NCBI GenBank assembly: GCA_022695795.1
Contig: MU404087.1
Coordinates: 124,001-188,000, forward strand
Reading direction: 5' to 3'
Length of the DNA stretch: 64,000 bases
Origin: Biscogniauxia marginata
Taxonomy: Eukaryota; Ascomycota; Sordariomycetes; Xylariales; Xylariaceae
Made by a program: the position numbers and the translations under genes
Shown: positions 1 to 11,124 of the stretch, one piece after another
Layout: every line of letters begins with the position of its first letter
Numbering within the stretch: position 1 is the stretch's first letter
The notes under the pieces: model-generated
Told to the model about the DNA's origin: nothing
Databases searched by the model: none
The model's input: the letters and a program-made list of their open reading frames with translations, nothing else

Positions 1-698
1 TAAGTATTATGTCGGGATTCGGCAGAATTCGGCGTCTCTGGCCCCAAATCCCTTTCACATTTTCGGAGTTGAAGAACATGAACCATAATTGCATAAAATC
101 GGGACTGGATATGTGAGAGCAGTTAACGAAATCTGCAATGCTTTGACATGCCCTGTCGAAGTCCGACTTCGCTTTTTGAGCTTCAAGTGATAAGGGTATT
201 GGCTCAATACCGTAGTCTACAGCGAGGATATTCCCTAGAAACTCCTGCTCTAAAGTCAGTGCGAAGTAATTTTGTTATTTTGTTAGTCGCGCCTTAAAAT
301 TTGGTAAGAATGGTTCCTCGGAATGAACTCACCTCTAAGAACCGCGTCCCTCTTCCCCAGCGACCTGTCCCATCGAGACTACCAAATTGATACTCGAGTC
401 TCTCGTGGGCCTCGGCCTGGGAAAGCTTCTCTGGCCCTGGTGGCGGGCCTGTGAGCTCCTGATCATGGTAGACGGCGGCGATCATCTCAAGAAATAGCCG
501 CAGCCTCTTACTGCCGACCCCGGGACATTCTTTGAACCACGCGAGTTTGAATTTCGCGAACAACTCAAGCTCGATTCTTTTGAGTGCGGCTCTCCAGGCA
601 GGACTCTCCCTATCGATGTAGGAAGGGGGGTTGAGGCAAATTAGTCCGTCTTTGAAGATTCCCTTTTTGGGATACATGTCGTATTGTTCCTGTACCAT
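1..698 (-). CDS. Unrecognised protein gene, partial (runs off left edge)
   Basis: I read two exons: 698-333 (122 codons from an ATG at 698) and 247-1, open to the window edge. The intron 332-248 has a GTGAGT donor, a GACTAAC branch site and an acceptor ending AGAG. Using the AG two bases earlier would hit a stop after four codons, so the later AG is preferred. At least 204 residues are encoded. The protein looks soluble and mixed in charge. A Pro/Gly-rich stretch near residues 84-92 precedes the segment FGSLDGTGRWGRG. No signal peptide or membrane segment is visible. I do not recognise the family and assign no function. The frame continuing cleanly across the intron is the main support that this is a real gene. 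Confidence 0.5.
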
Positions 699-3032
699 AT
701 TCCTCGAATTAGGATTGAGAATAAACCTAGATAGACTCTAGAGTGGAGTAGTAGGCTAATACAAGCGACAGAAACAAGATTGCTGAATAGGGGACCAGTA
801 CGCCTGACATTCGCTTAGTCTATATTAGTACAGGAAGGAGTGTGGAAGTTATTGTGAAGGGGCTGTAGGGGGATTAATACGTAATAGTATGAAGGAGTAT
901 CTCAGCTGCGCCTCTGCCATAATTTTTTTGTCAAGGTTTGGGGGCTTAATAGCATACGTAGCTACCTAGGCGAAGCTTGAAGTTAACTAGTAGACACAGA
1001 AACTATCTTAAATCCTCGGAGTATCTTAGCTGTAATACCTTACTATTAGAATCGCTTCAAGAAGACAGGGGTATGGTATCGAGTGCCGAAAGAATCGAGC
1101 GATTTAGAGGTTATAATGAGTTAGGCAAACCCCTCTAATCATCATTCTAGAGGGTTTCCCCTATCCGCCACGAAGAGGCAGGCAGTGCGGATGGGTTACG
1201 TATGTATATTGCAGTCGTTTGAATTACTTCTAGCTTGTATCAGATCAGGAACAAACTGAAATTGCGATAAGTGACTCAAATTTCCTTCATTCTTCATTAT
1301 CTTGTGTTTCATATAAACACTTTGAAAAGTCTTTAAAAGTACGCTTCAGAATTCGTCCTGCCAATGGATAATTGGATAGAATCATATATTTATCGCGCCG
1401 CTAGCCGAAGTAATAGGGTAAGGACGATGTGAAGGGATTAATGTTTATTATCTAATAGCCCCTGCCCATGCCTCTATGAGGCTCTGGTTTCTTCTTGTTA
1501 CTATATTCCTACGTCAATAGATCATCAAGGTTGCGTCCTAGGCCAAGTAGATGCATATATATCATCCCGAGGATGTTCCTTCGAGTTTATTGACGTATAT
1601 ATCTTCTACAAGAAAGCCTTACGAATTCAACCATTAGTATCAATTCCTCCCGTTATCGTTCTGAGTCTAGGAAGACAAGTTATTTCTAAATAATCATTTC
1701 CCTTCACCAACAGCAGCTTCCAACTGTGGTTTTCAAGGACATCAATACACTGTAATCTTCATGTCTATTACTATTCCTAGTGGTTGGTCCTGTCCAGCTA
1801 TCGACATAACCAATGACAGCTGTGACGTCGGATGAGGCACTTTTCTGTTATGATGCGTTCACTCAGTATACATACATATGGACAATAACTTAATTGTTGC
1901 GTAAGGAACTAGAACTATAGCTTCCTGGATTCCAGTGCCTTTTTACTTGCTACCTACCTCCTCGCCCTTCTAAGTGGCAGGTACTGATATCGTACCCGTT
2001 AATCCTTCCATACCGCAACTCCTGACCTCCTGGCACTTCCTAACTATCTTAAAAGTACACACATATACCTTCCTTGGATAGGATTCGCTATTCCACACGC
2101 ACGCACACATACCCGCCACCCCCCTGATTACTTAGCTTCGGCTCGGGCTCAAATATTACATAGTGAGAGAGGGATGATACAAGATGGAGGATGGGGGGTG
2201 AGGGGGGGAGGAATATTGCAATAAAGAAGCCCACTTGTAAACACCAAGGTACACACATTAATTGGCAGTATGGGTGAATAGGTGGAATAATAGGATATAC
2301 CTATGTACCTACCTACGTCACGTAAGAAGCCAGAACAAAGAAGAAACCCTTCCGAGGGTGTACGTACCTACGTACCCCGTGCATCACCCCCCGAAGGTGA
2401 GCATATGAATCCAAATAATGCGCAGATCTTCCAACAGCTGGCAGCCAGGTCGGGTCCCCTCTAAGAGAGTGGCTCACCTGGTACTGCCTCAGAAACGACC
2501 GGATTACCCTGGGTTTGAACCCGGGCACGAGTGCCCATGAACCAGACCAAACAGGGCCCGCAGTCCCCGGAAGGAATCTGGAAGGGGTGTCGCAAACTAA
2601 GTACCTACAGGGGGCGCAGTAGCTATGGACGCTGAAAAAAAAAGATCTATAGGCTGGGCCTAGAAGACCAACTACGGGGACCTCGGGGACCGTAGTTGAG
2701 TTTTCTTTTGGCCTTTTTTATGATATTTTATGATATTTTTATTTCCCCCCTCTGTCTTCGTCCTCTCCCTCCTTTTCCCAAAGGCAGGTCTAGTCAGGCA
2801 ACAATAATCAACAGGAAGATGTAAAGCCGCACATGTTTTTATTCATTTCACACATGGCTCGATAACTCGTATTTCTAATACGCATTTCCCCCCATCCCTC
2901 ACCACCCCCCCTTTTTTTGTATCGCTCCAATGCGGTATGCCAATGCACCAAACAAAACGAACAAGTCTAGCGGCCCCCTTTTTCTCTCTTCTCCTCTACC
3001 TAACTACTCCTACCCCCTATCCTATCCTCATA
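699..3032. other. Intergenic spacer, no supported gene
   Basis: This AT-richer stretch separates the partial gene from the 3' end of ALO1. It holds scattered TACCTA/TACGTA words near 2300-2380, purine and pyrimidine runs, and a hairpin at 1127-1157. Short open frames here have no recognisable content. Confidence 0.6.
1127..1157. repeat. Short inverted repeat (hairpin)
   Basis: An arm at 1127-1137 and its near-exact reverse complement at 1148-1157 flank a 10-nt loop; one extra C in the left arm is the only defect. No gene end lies nearby, so a terminator role is not supported. Confidence 0.5.
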
Positions 3033-4625
3033 TCACCGCGTTGTCGTCCCAACCACGCCCTCGAAATGCACCCCCCTACTAAAATCCCGCCTAGGCGTGA
3101 GATCGTGTTCCTCGAGCGGCAGCGCCGCGTCCTCGCCGCCGCCAAGAACAACCCTCCGATGCCAGGGGCCCACGAAGAGGCCCTCGGGGTCGAGCGCGTC
3201 GCGCACGCCGCGCCACGTGCGCAGGTCGTCGCCGTACATCTGCTCGAGCTCGGTCGCTTCGGTCTCGAAGTTCTTAGCCCAGTGGGGGCGCCCCCCGAGG
3301 TCGCGCATGAGCCACTCGAAGGCCTCGTAGTAGCGCGCGCGGCACGCCGGGTCCGTGTGGTAAGGGCGGTACAGCGTCGCGTTGAGGTAGAGCGCGGGCG
3401 CGTCGCGCGGCGTCGGGTCGAGGAGCGGGCGGCTCGTGTCGGGGGACGCGCAGCGCGGGTTCGACGGCGTCGTGTTGGCCACGCGGACCTCGACCGGAGC
3501 GTGCGCCCAGATCCCGTCGGCCGGGAACGGGATCCCGTGGGGGACGTAGTCCGGGTCTGTGGTGGGCAGGCGGTTGAACCAGCTGCTCAGGCGGCGAAGG
3601 GCTTCGGGCCCCTTGTCTAGGGGTATAGCCCACTCGTTGACGTACTGCGAGTACAGGCAGTTCATCAGCAGGGCCTTGCGGCTCGGCTGCACGCCCTCGG
3701 TGGCCGTGCCGTTGCGGAACCCGAACTGCATGCCGTACACGAACCACTCGATCCAGGGCGTGATGCGCGGCACCCACATGGATAGGTACAGCAGGTTGTG
3801 GTAGACGTAGTACCCCAGGGCGTTGTCGTAGTACGACGGCGGCGGGTCGAAGGGCGCTTCGTCCGTCTGCGACGCCGTCCACCGCACCGCCCGCCGCGTG
3901 TACGGGTACCACCAGACGCGCACAAACTCGGTGTCGGTCCAGAGGCCCTTGTCCCAGAGGTCGAACACCTTGTTGTCGGCGTCGATGATCTGCCTCCACT
4001 GCAGCTTGAAGGCAGGCACTGCCCGGAAGGTGATCTCCGTGATGATGCCGAGCGCGCCGAGCGACAGGAGCGCGGCGCGGAACAGCTCCGGGTCCTCCTC
4101 CGGGGAGCAGTATCGCGTGCTACCGTCCGCGGTGGTTAGGCGCAGGGCCAGCACATTTTCGGACATAAGCCCGTGGTACATGCTCGAACCATGCGTGCCC
4201 GTGGAGATGGCTCCCGCGAGGGATTGCTGGTTTATGCTGCCGAGGCTGGGCATGGCGAGGCCGTGCTTGTCGAGCTCTTCGCCGAGCTGGTACAGGCGGA
4301 TGCCTGACTGCATGACGACGACACAGGCCTCCTTATCGACTGAGAGGATTTGGTTAAACTTGTCGAGGTTCACAAGCCATGATGAGGTGCAGGTTATGGA
4401 GCTGGGAGAGTGGCCGCAGCCGGTGGTGGTAATGCGGCGCCGACATTTACCGGCTAGCTGGATGATCTTCTCGATCTCCGGCAGGGTTTCCGGCTGGAAG
4501 TAGAGCTCGGGCAGGGATAGGAAAGTCTTAGCCCAGGTGCTGTGAACATGGCCCGACTTAGCGCGGAAGGGAACGCCGTCGTCGTGCTTGGCCAGCTCGG
4601 CGGCGATGAGAGGATCCATCTCCAT
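3033..4625 (-). CDS. ALO1: D-arabinono-1,4-lactone oxidase
   Basis: This flavoprotein performs the last step of D-erythroascorbate synthesis, oxidising D-arabinono-1,4-lactone with oxygen; in yeast it sits at the mitochondrial outer membrane. It is a single uninterrupted frame of 530 residues, close to the yeast enzyme's length. The N-terminal half is a PCMH-type FAD-binding domain with GCGHSPSS at residues 69-76; H72 matches the position of the histidine that carries FAD covalently in this family. The C-terminal ALO domain contains the hallmark RPHWAKNF near residue 446 and ends with DPEGLFVGPWHRR. The ATG at 4625 has a favourable GCC context and a typical family start. The 3' two thirds are strongly GC-rich, which creates several long antisense shadow frames. 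Regulation is not evident. Confidence 0.95.
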   Translation of the reverse strand: MEMDPLIAAELAKHDDGVPFRAKSGHVHSTWAKTFLSLPELYFQPETLPEIEKIIQLAGKCRRRITTTGCGHSPSSITCTSSWLVNLDKFNQILSVDKEACVVVMQSGIRLYQLGEELDKHGLAMPSLGSINQQSLAGAISTGTHGSSMYHGLMSENVLALRLTTADGSTRYCSPEEDPELFRAALLSLGALGIITEITFRAVPAFKLQWRQIIDADNKVFDLWDKGLWTDTEFVRVWWYPYTRRAVRWTASQTDEAPFDPPPSYYDNALGYYVYHNLLYLSMWVPRITPWIEWFVYGMQFGFRNGTATEGVQPSRKALLMNCLYSQYVNEWAIPLDKGPEALRRLSSWFNRLPTTDPDYVPHGIPFPADGIWAHAPVEVRVANTTPSNPRCASPDTSRPLLDPTPRDAPALYLNATLYRPYHTDPACRARYYEAFEWLMRDLGGRPHWAKNFETEATELEQMYGDDLRTWRGVRDALDPEGLFVGPWHRRVVLGGGEDAALPLEEHDLTPRRDFSRGVHFEGVVGTTTR

Positions 4626-5731
4626 GGCGAGTGAGTGAGTGATTAATAACTGTCCAGATTTGGCGAGGAAGGGATCGGAGATAAGTACGTCGACTCATCC
4701 AAGTCACACCGCCCTGAGCGCCGGGGACGTACGATGAGTACGGGAATCAAAACGCCAAGGCGCTCAAACATTGCGCGATTAGCGTGATTTATATGCACGA
4801 GTTGACGCGTATAGTTTTACCTCATTATATCCACCTTGAAGGACCCCGGATCATTGGATCTGATATCTGGGTCATTCTCCGGTCGTTGATATTCGGGCTG
4901 TAATCCACCTATTTCCGATTCTTAGTGCGGCATTCGAATATTTAGTTATATTTGCAGCCATACATACCTAGTTCCACACACACACACCCCAATCCGGTGG
5001 CAACGGCAGCAGCGACAAGACCCTTTTGAGGAGGAGGAGTTCCTGATATCGAGGCTATTTTGGCCTTTGATGAGGTTATTGACCTAATAGGGGATTGACT
5101 AAGCTAGATCCAGCAGCAATCGAGTGTTTGTTACATATACGGCTTCCTAATATGAATCTGAATGGGATTCACTTGTATGTATGTACCTAGTTGTAAGTGG
5201 GTTGGTTCATATGTTGGGTGTCTAGCGCACTAGAAAATGTAATCTAAGGAGAATTTTAGTGGTTGGTTCTTCGCCGTCAGAGGTTTACCAAGTTGTAATC
5301 GGGGTGGATTACAGCAGGGGAGCCTACGATAGGCACCGTAGATCCCTCGCTTATTCCCGTCACTTTTCGTTATTGTGATTGGTTCATCTGAGTGCAACCT
5401 CATTATGTAATATGGTAATCCTACTGTTTGATCTGATAAGATGCCCCGTTCGACTTTTAGGATGACCCCACTGCCCCTGCCTAGGTACCTACGTAGTGAG
5501 TGGAATAGCAAGTAGAGGGTTAAGAGAAGCTTCTCTTTCGACCGACACCAGTCTCATTTGTAAGTTCTATGGGCTGGGCTCATTTATGAGAATTGACTTT
5601 TGTTTTTGTTCATCTAGTATAACCTAGTTTAGGCTGTTCTTTTTTAGATCGACCAAGGCTTGGGATATCTACATATTTCGCCTTCACAACGAGAGGGAAA
5701 CACACCTTTGGTCTCTTCTACCACGTATTCT
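4626..5731. other. Intergenic spacer between ALO1 and FRS2
   Basis: This contains the presumed ALO1 promoter (upstream of 4625) and the 3' flank of FRS2. There is a short CA run near 4976-4988 and a TACCTACGTA word near 5483. I see no supported gene. Confidence 0.6.
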
Positions 5732-8203
5732 CTAGTCCTTGTCTAGCCGTACCGCCGGGTTCTTCTCTATGAAGGTGAGGTTGACCTGGTGACCGAGCAA
5801 CTCACGGATATTGGAAATGCCATATTTGATCATCGTAGGCCTTTCCAAGCTGAGACCAAATCCGTACACTCTCAAGTCGCTCGGCAGCCCCATGGCCTCC
5901 AACATCTCTGGTCGGAACACCCCGCTATTTCCGATTTCAATAAGCTTGTTGAGACCCTTATGGAAGCTGAAGATCTCCATACTCGGCTCAGTATAAGGGT
6001 TGTAGCTATGATTCTCGAGGTTAGCAGCCGCTTTTTAGCTCTACCTGATATACGACTCAATCTTCCAAGGACTTGGGGGATTCAAGAAGAAAATGTTCCT
6101 TCCCGAGAATAATTGCACAAATACTAGTTTGACGGCCCTACAAACACACGGGGAGAGAAGTGCAAGAAAGACTTACGCAGGCTTGAACTTGAGACTATGT
6201 GGAGTTACTCGTTAGTGTCTGCTCAATAGAAGATGGATGCGGTGTGTTTTCAGGGGTGGTGAGGCTTCTAGACGGTACTCACTCTGTAACACCCATCTTC
6301 CCGAAGAAAATGGTCATGAATTCCATAAGACCCCCTAGAGTCAATCCGTAGTCGGCAATTACACCTTCTACCTGATGGAATTCACAAAGATGGGTTGCAT
6401 CTACCGATTCATTCCTGAAACAGCATATCAGTATCTTGAAGCCTACTAATTATTCATTCGGCTAATGAGTCGCTACCTGAAGACTCTGTCAATAGAGAAG
6501 TACCGAGCCGGTGGCGAACGGCCATCACGGCTTTCTGAGGCGAGTTTGTAGAGCATCGAGCCCGAAATTGCCGTCGTGTGTGTCCTCAGGACGAGTCTGC
6601 GGCAAGTTAGTGAAAACCACCGGGAGCACACAGAGCAGAGCTGGCAAACTTTCGGGACTCCTCCTCTGACCAAGGATATCTGTAACCGATTGACCCGAAC
6701 TTCCCGTTCTCGTGAACTTGTCTCACGTTTTCGAAATAGCCATCGTAGTCCCGTTTGTCGTCAGGAGATTCAGGCCCTGGCCTATCAGCTACTTTCGGGT
6801 CTGCTATGTAGAAAGTGTCCTGTAAATCGCGCGCCGGGTGTTGCTTCAGAATGTTAGAGAATATTAGGAAAAAAGGAGACACCTTTCTGGCAACCATACT
6901 TGAGGTACAAAAAGTGCATCAAAATTCTGTTCGAGACGCAAAGTTAGCAGATTAAATTAGCTAGGTTGCACGGACTTGGTCAAAGTATTGTCGAGAGCAA
7001 GAATGCTCCGAATAAATACCATTTCGAGCATAATCTCCCGTGTCTGATACAGGCTCTAAAGAAAGCCGAGAACCACATACCCAAAACCCAGACTCGACAA
7101 AGCGGCTGGTAGGCATTTCTGTGAAGCCCATCTCAAAAAAGATTTGGCTAAAGGGAAGGGCATCCAAAGTCAGCATATCACTCAATTAAAAGGAATTTAG
7201 AACCCGGGATGCCAAAAGAGTATCTCTTGGGGACTGAGTTAGCCCATTCCCAAAAAATAAGCTCGTCTTGGCAGCTCCGGCTCTTGAGTGTTGACTGACC
7301 GAAATTCGTGCCGCACCTTGTTCAACGGATGTAGGGTTCCGGCATGCTGATCCGCACCCAATGCTTTGAAATTGTACGGCTCTGCATTATTTCAAGTTAG
7401 TCTTTATCTTTGCTAATAGACCAAAAGCATGACGCGGCAGGAAATGCTATGTCTTGAAACGAAATGTAGGCTGAGATATCCCACGTCCCAACAAGAGTGG
7501 TTCTCTTCCGAATTACTTACTGAAGGTTGCCGTTTTCCACGAGCCAGAAGCCAACATCTCGACGGTGAGGTCTGTCTCTTCCTTGACCATCTCCAGAGCA
7601 AACTTGGCTCCCTTTCGTATTTTGAAGGAGATTATTTTTTGCATCCTCAGGAGCTTGCGCTTCTTCAGATCTGCGAGTATCTTGCTATCGTGCGTTCGCT
7701 TCTCTTGAATGACCCGCAGCTGGTCCCGAGTGATGTCGTTTATTGAATCGACCTTAGGACGGATATGTTAGCCCAGGGCTCTCGTGGCGTAGAAGCGCAA
7801 AGGTGCTCACCAGAGCAACAAGCTTGTTGGCATCCTTTTTGATCCATTTCTCCTTGAAGGCCTTGCCCTGGCCAACTTTTGTAACTGTTTTGTCGCCAAT
7901 TTCTTTCTCTAAGTCTTGAATCGAGAGGCCATCCAATGCCTTGCGCACAGCCTCGAAAACACGGGCCTCATGGCTACCATGGCTAACAATAGTTTCGGCT
8001 TCCGGTTCCAGAATCGCCTCTTCGCGCTCGACTTGTTCATATGCGATCATGGAACGCGAGGCAAGGCGATCCAAAGCGGCTTTGATAGAGTCGAACGGGA
8101 CGTGGGGGAAAGTTTCGGCAGACAGAACCGGGTCGGCTTTGGATAACGCTTGGAGGATCTCAGAGGTGAGATCCCCCGTGGGGTTGCTGTCCGCTGGAGC
8201 CAT
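5732..8203 (-). CDS. FRS2: Cytosolic phenylalanyl-tRNA synthetase alpha subunit
   Basis: This is the catalytic class II subunit that attaches phenylalanine to tRNA-Phe, working as an alpha2-beta2 tetramer with the beta subunit. I reconstruct ten exons: 8203-7811, 7752-7521, 7381-7300, 7147-7081, 6926-6900, 6843-6650, 6596-6477, 6414-6283, 6194-6177, 6005-5732. They total 1539 nt, 512 residues plus stop, against about 503 in yeast. The N-terminal third is the winged-helix tRNA-contacting region. The catalytic core shows [35 protein letters not shown], the motif 2 stretch [20 protein letters not shown], and the motif 3 stretch [15 protein letters not shown]. Two exons are very small (27 and 18 nt). 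The donor of exon 6 (GTTTGC) is weak, but its branch site and the frame fit. Short internal frames are exons of this one gene. Confidence 0.95.
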
Positions 8204-9043
8204 AATACTGGGCGTATTGCGGCTGCGATGTTGTTGTGAGGGCAGCTTTGAGGATCAATTGATCTTCAAGAGGTTTTGAGTCACTGCTAGAGATGATGGA
8301 GGGGCAGACGGCTGACCCCACGCCAGCAGCCTTCAGGGCACGGGCTGTTGAATGCTGCCCAGCGGGAATTGAAAATGTGCTTTGCCTAGTAATAACCTTT
8401 TTCCGTGATTGGCTATTGCAAATGCATGCCAAGCCTACATACCTTAGTACCTCTTACTAAGTGCCTCTACCTTATTTTTAGTAGTATTTATACGTACATG
8501 TATTAATATAGAATGTATCTCTAAGGTACCTACCTGGTAATGTATTTCGAAGAGAATCAAGTAGGTAGGTACTTCCGGCCCCTCAACCCCCTATTCGTTT
8601 TGATATCTCGTCTTATTGACGGCTTCATTATTTCTATTGTCGATCTGCCAATTATACCAGCAGTGATAATTTATCGGACAACAAGAGGAAACTCGTGGTT
8701 GACTGGGTAAGCAGAGTTGTTGGAGATGATTTAGTATGTCTTGAGTCACGTGCTAGAATTCCTCTATATCTAGCATCCAAACTTCAAGTCAACTGGTTTT
8801 CTTGCTGCTGTTGTCAACTTTAGAATGTACCACCACTTGGCGATATTTTATATCATGCATCTCCCGGTTTACTAACGCGTATTATTTTCTTATCAGCTGC
8901 TACAGCAATCCATATTCAGAGGAGCCCCCTCGTCATACTCTCATGGCGATGCTAAGGGAGCGAAAGAAGATGGGGGTCAAAGATCACTCGGAAGAACATC
9001 TGTCATTCATCCGACATTGGGTATCATTTGGTCGTTTCCCTTA
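8204..9043. other. Intergenic spacer, FRS2 promoter side
   Basis: This lies between the FRS2 start codon and the RRP43 stop codon, both genes being on the minus strand. It carries TAGGTACCTACC-type words near 8440-8570. A plus-strand frame at 8802-9251 runs into the RRP43 3' end and looks like chance. Confidence 0.6.
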
Positions 9044-10078
9044 TCATAACAAGACAGCTCTGAACCCCTCCCATCGTGTCTCGGCTATAATAATGAATTT
9101 CCTCATCAGCTCCGGTCCAATAACAGTCCCGCCGCTCTTCGATATCCCTAGGATCTTCGTCTCGCCCCCGGTCCTGTCAACTACCATCGTTGCCGTCTCA
9201 TCGCATAAGCTCTCTTCTAACCTGTCCGGGTCCACCAGGATCCAAAATTGACCCCCGCCTTTCTTCTGCTTCTCCTTCGCCGTGAAAACAGCCGCGGTAC
9301 ACGCCACCGGCAGTCCCCTTATATTTAGGGGGGAGGGGTTATCCTGTGAACATAATACCATCTCCTGATCCGCATTCCATCTAGCCTGGGGAAGCTTCGT
9401 GTCCCGCAGCGCTGCTAAGACGGCGGCCCAGGCAGCGTCGAAGGGGTTTCCGTCGAGGGAGATGAATAGCACGTCGATATATAGTACCCAGTATGCCTTA
9501 ACCTCTCTTTTGGTGTCCTCCTCATCATTCCTATCTTCCTTCATTTCGTCATCTCCCAGAAAATCCTCCTCGTTGTTGTGATATATCCGCAGATCCTCCA
9601 CATCGACCACGGCCGTGCTGTGCAACAACGAGTAGAGGCGCGTGCTCAGTGTTTGTGCTAGCGTCGTTGGCGGCACGCCTGGCAGGAAGTTCGGCGCGCT
9701 TCCCGTCGCAAGCTCGATATTCGGCACTAAGAGGTCATAGTCACGCAGCTCGTTATTCGAGCTCGTGGCCATGCCCGAGTCAGCTACGGTAAGGGCGTCC
9801 GCCGCTCGGTAGTTCGGTATGTTCGTTTTCAATAGCGTTTCTCCCCGCACACCACAGATGACGGTCGTGTCGCCGGTGCGCATCACGGCGCTACCATGTG
9901 CGTGCGTGAGCGAGGATGTGTTGATATTGGGCTGGCGGGCCTCGTGTGGCTGGCGCCCGTTGGTGCGCGAGGAGGGCGTGGATGGGTCTGGGGGTTGTAG
10001 GTTCGCGAGGAGGTAAGGGTGTGGGGAGAGCTTGGCGAATGTGGCGCTCGAGAGCGTTAGGGAGGGTTGCGTCGCCAT
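9044..10078 (-). CDS. RRP43: Exosome ring subunit Rrp43 (RNase PH fold)
   Basis: Rrp43 is one of six RNase-PH-like subunits forming the ring of the nuclear and cytoplasmic RNA exosome, which processes and degrades RNA 3'-5'. It is catalytically inactive in eukaryotes. The gene is one uninterrupted frame of 344 residues. It shows the family order: FAKLSPHPYL near residue 14, the strand GSAVMRTGDTTVICGV at about 62-77, VPNIELATGSAP, the acidic helix region with DVLFISLDGNPFDAAWAA, and the C-terminal WILVDPDRLEES followed by a GGTVIGPELM turn. The stretch HNNEEDFLGDDEMKEDRND is an acidic insertion typical of fungal orthologues. The alternatives in the same fold (Rrp42, Rrp45, Mtr3) fit less well because of the N-terminal and insertion patterns. 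Confidence 0.88.
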   Translation of the reverse strand: MATQPSLTLSSATFAKLSPHPYLLANLQPPDPSTPSSRTNGRQPHEARQPNINTSSLTHAHGSAVMRTGDTTVICGVRGETLLKTNIPNYRAADALTVADSGMATSSNNELRDYDLLVPNIELATGSAPNFLPGVPPTTLAQTLSTRLYSLLHSTAVVDVEDLRIYHNNEEDFLGDDEMKEDRNDEEDTKREVKAYWVLYIDVLFISLDGNPFDAAWAAVLAALRDTKLPQARWNADQEMVLCSQDNPSPLNIRGLPVACTAAVFTAKEKQKKGGGQFWILVDPDRLEESLCDETATMVVDRTGGETKILGISKSGGTVIGPELMRKFIIIAETRWEGFRAVLL

Positions 10079-10580
10079 CGTGTCTTGGCTCGGGATTGGC
10101 GCTGCGGTTTGGAAGGATGGTGAGGTGTAGCAATGGTCATGACATTGTCGATGTTGTAGTTTGGAAATTTAAGATAGTTCCTCAGCCTCATGGGGCACTG
10201 GAGAATAGGATAAGATAAGATAAAATATAGTGGGTCAATGTCGTAGAGCTTAGGAGGTACCTAATGAGATACCCCCTATCACATGCAAGGACCCTTATTA
10301 GCTTAGCTATACGTAACAGTATACCTGCTTGACACTTTATAACCTATTATCACTGGAGCTCAAGCTTCAATATTGACCATATTTATGGTGGAATCATATC
10401 CCAAGTCCTAAAGTGCTCAGAATCGTGGGTGACCACCTGGACGCGAGCATATAACAAAATGTCATAAAGGATTTATGATGAGGGTCCATTCTTATGTAGA
10501 TATATTGTCCAGTACCTAAGCTATTGATTTTCCTCCGTTTCTTTCGACTAACGCAACTCTTAACCATAGAGTCTACCATA
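10079..10580. other. Intergenic spacer, RRP43 promoter side
   Basis: This 500-bp AT-rich stretch upstream of the RRP43 start codon is also the 3' flank of the SnoaL-like gene. It has a GATAAGATAAGATAA run near 10209-10223 and a TACCTAATG word near 10257. No gene is seen. Confidence 0.55.
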
Positions 10581-11124
10581 CTACGATGAAGACCTCTGGA
10601 TTGCCGTCATCAACGGAGAACTGTCCATATAAAATTCAGCACTACTAATGAGATCTTTGTCGTCCCCTTCCATTACCAAATGGAAGACAGCAAATCCTGG
10701 TATAATGACGGTCTCCTTTTCTGGATCATTTTTCACCTTCCAGGTAATGTAGCACGGTTGGTAGATCTTGTCATCTACTAGATCTAGGAGTCCCTACTTG
10801 TTAGCCGATCCAGGAATTTAAATCAATGTGGTGGATGAATCGACATACCAAAGTTGCCTGTTTCATGGTGCATCATCTCAAGTTTATTCCACGTAGGTAC
10901 GAAGAAATTCCGAAGAGCATCCAGTCCGTCCATCACAGGCAGGTTGCCGAACTGGACCTTTGCATATTGGGTGTAGATTGTCGGCAGTCTGTCCGCGTCT
11001 AGGGAATCGCAAACGTCGTAGAACTATATAAGTTATCAATATCAATGTCCATTGACTACATGAATCAACTTACTCTCGAAAGCCACAGTTGGACTTCAGA
11101 TCGAGTCTTTGGAACAAAAGTCAT
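10581..11124 (-). CDS. SnoaL-like / NTF2-like fold small protein
   Basis: Three exons, each too short to stand out alone: 11124-11074, 11023-10849 and 10783-10581, joined by introns with GTAAGT and GTATGT donors. They total 429 nt, 142 residues plus stop. The protein starts MTFVPKTRSEVQLWLSRFYD and continues with FGNLPVMDGLDALRNFF, LEMMHHETGNFD, a KIYQPCYITWKV strand and IIPGFAVFHL near the C-terminus. This matches small fungal SnoaL-like proteins: a cone-shaped alpha+beta barrel of about 140 residues used as a small-molecule binding or isomerase/hydrolase scaffold. The substrate is unknown. The repeated pattern of an opening helix, a MHHE-type segment and an IPGFAVF strand is the main evidence. 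No biosynthetic partner lies beside it. It is divergent from the ferric-reductase gene at 13.8 kb. Confidence 0.75.

Noticed and set aside
2500..2545. tRNA-like T-arm (GGTTCAAACCC on the minus strand)
   Set aside because: No matching acceptor stem, D-arm or A-box at a workable distance; it is only a pair of short palindromes.
2937..4503. Long antisense frames opposite ALO1
   Set aside because: They mirror the GC-rich codon structure of ALO1 and show biased Arg/Val/Ala composition without domains.
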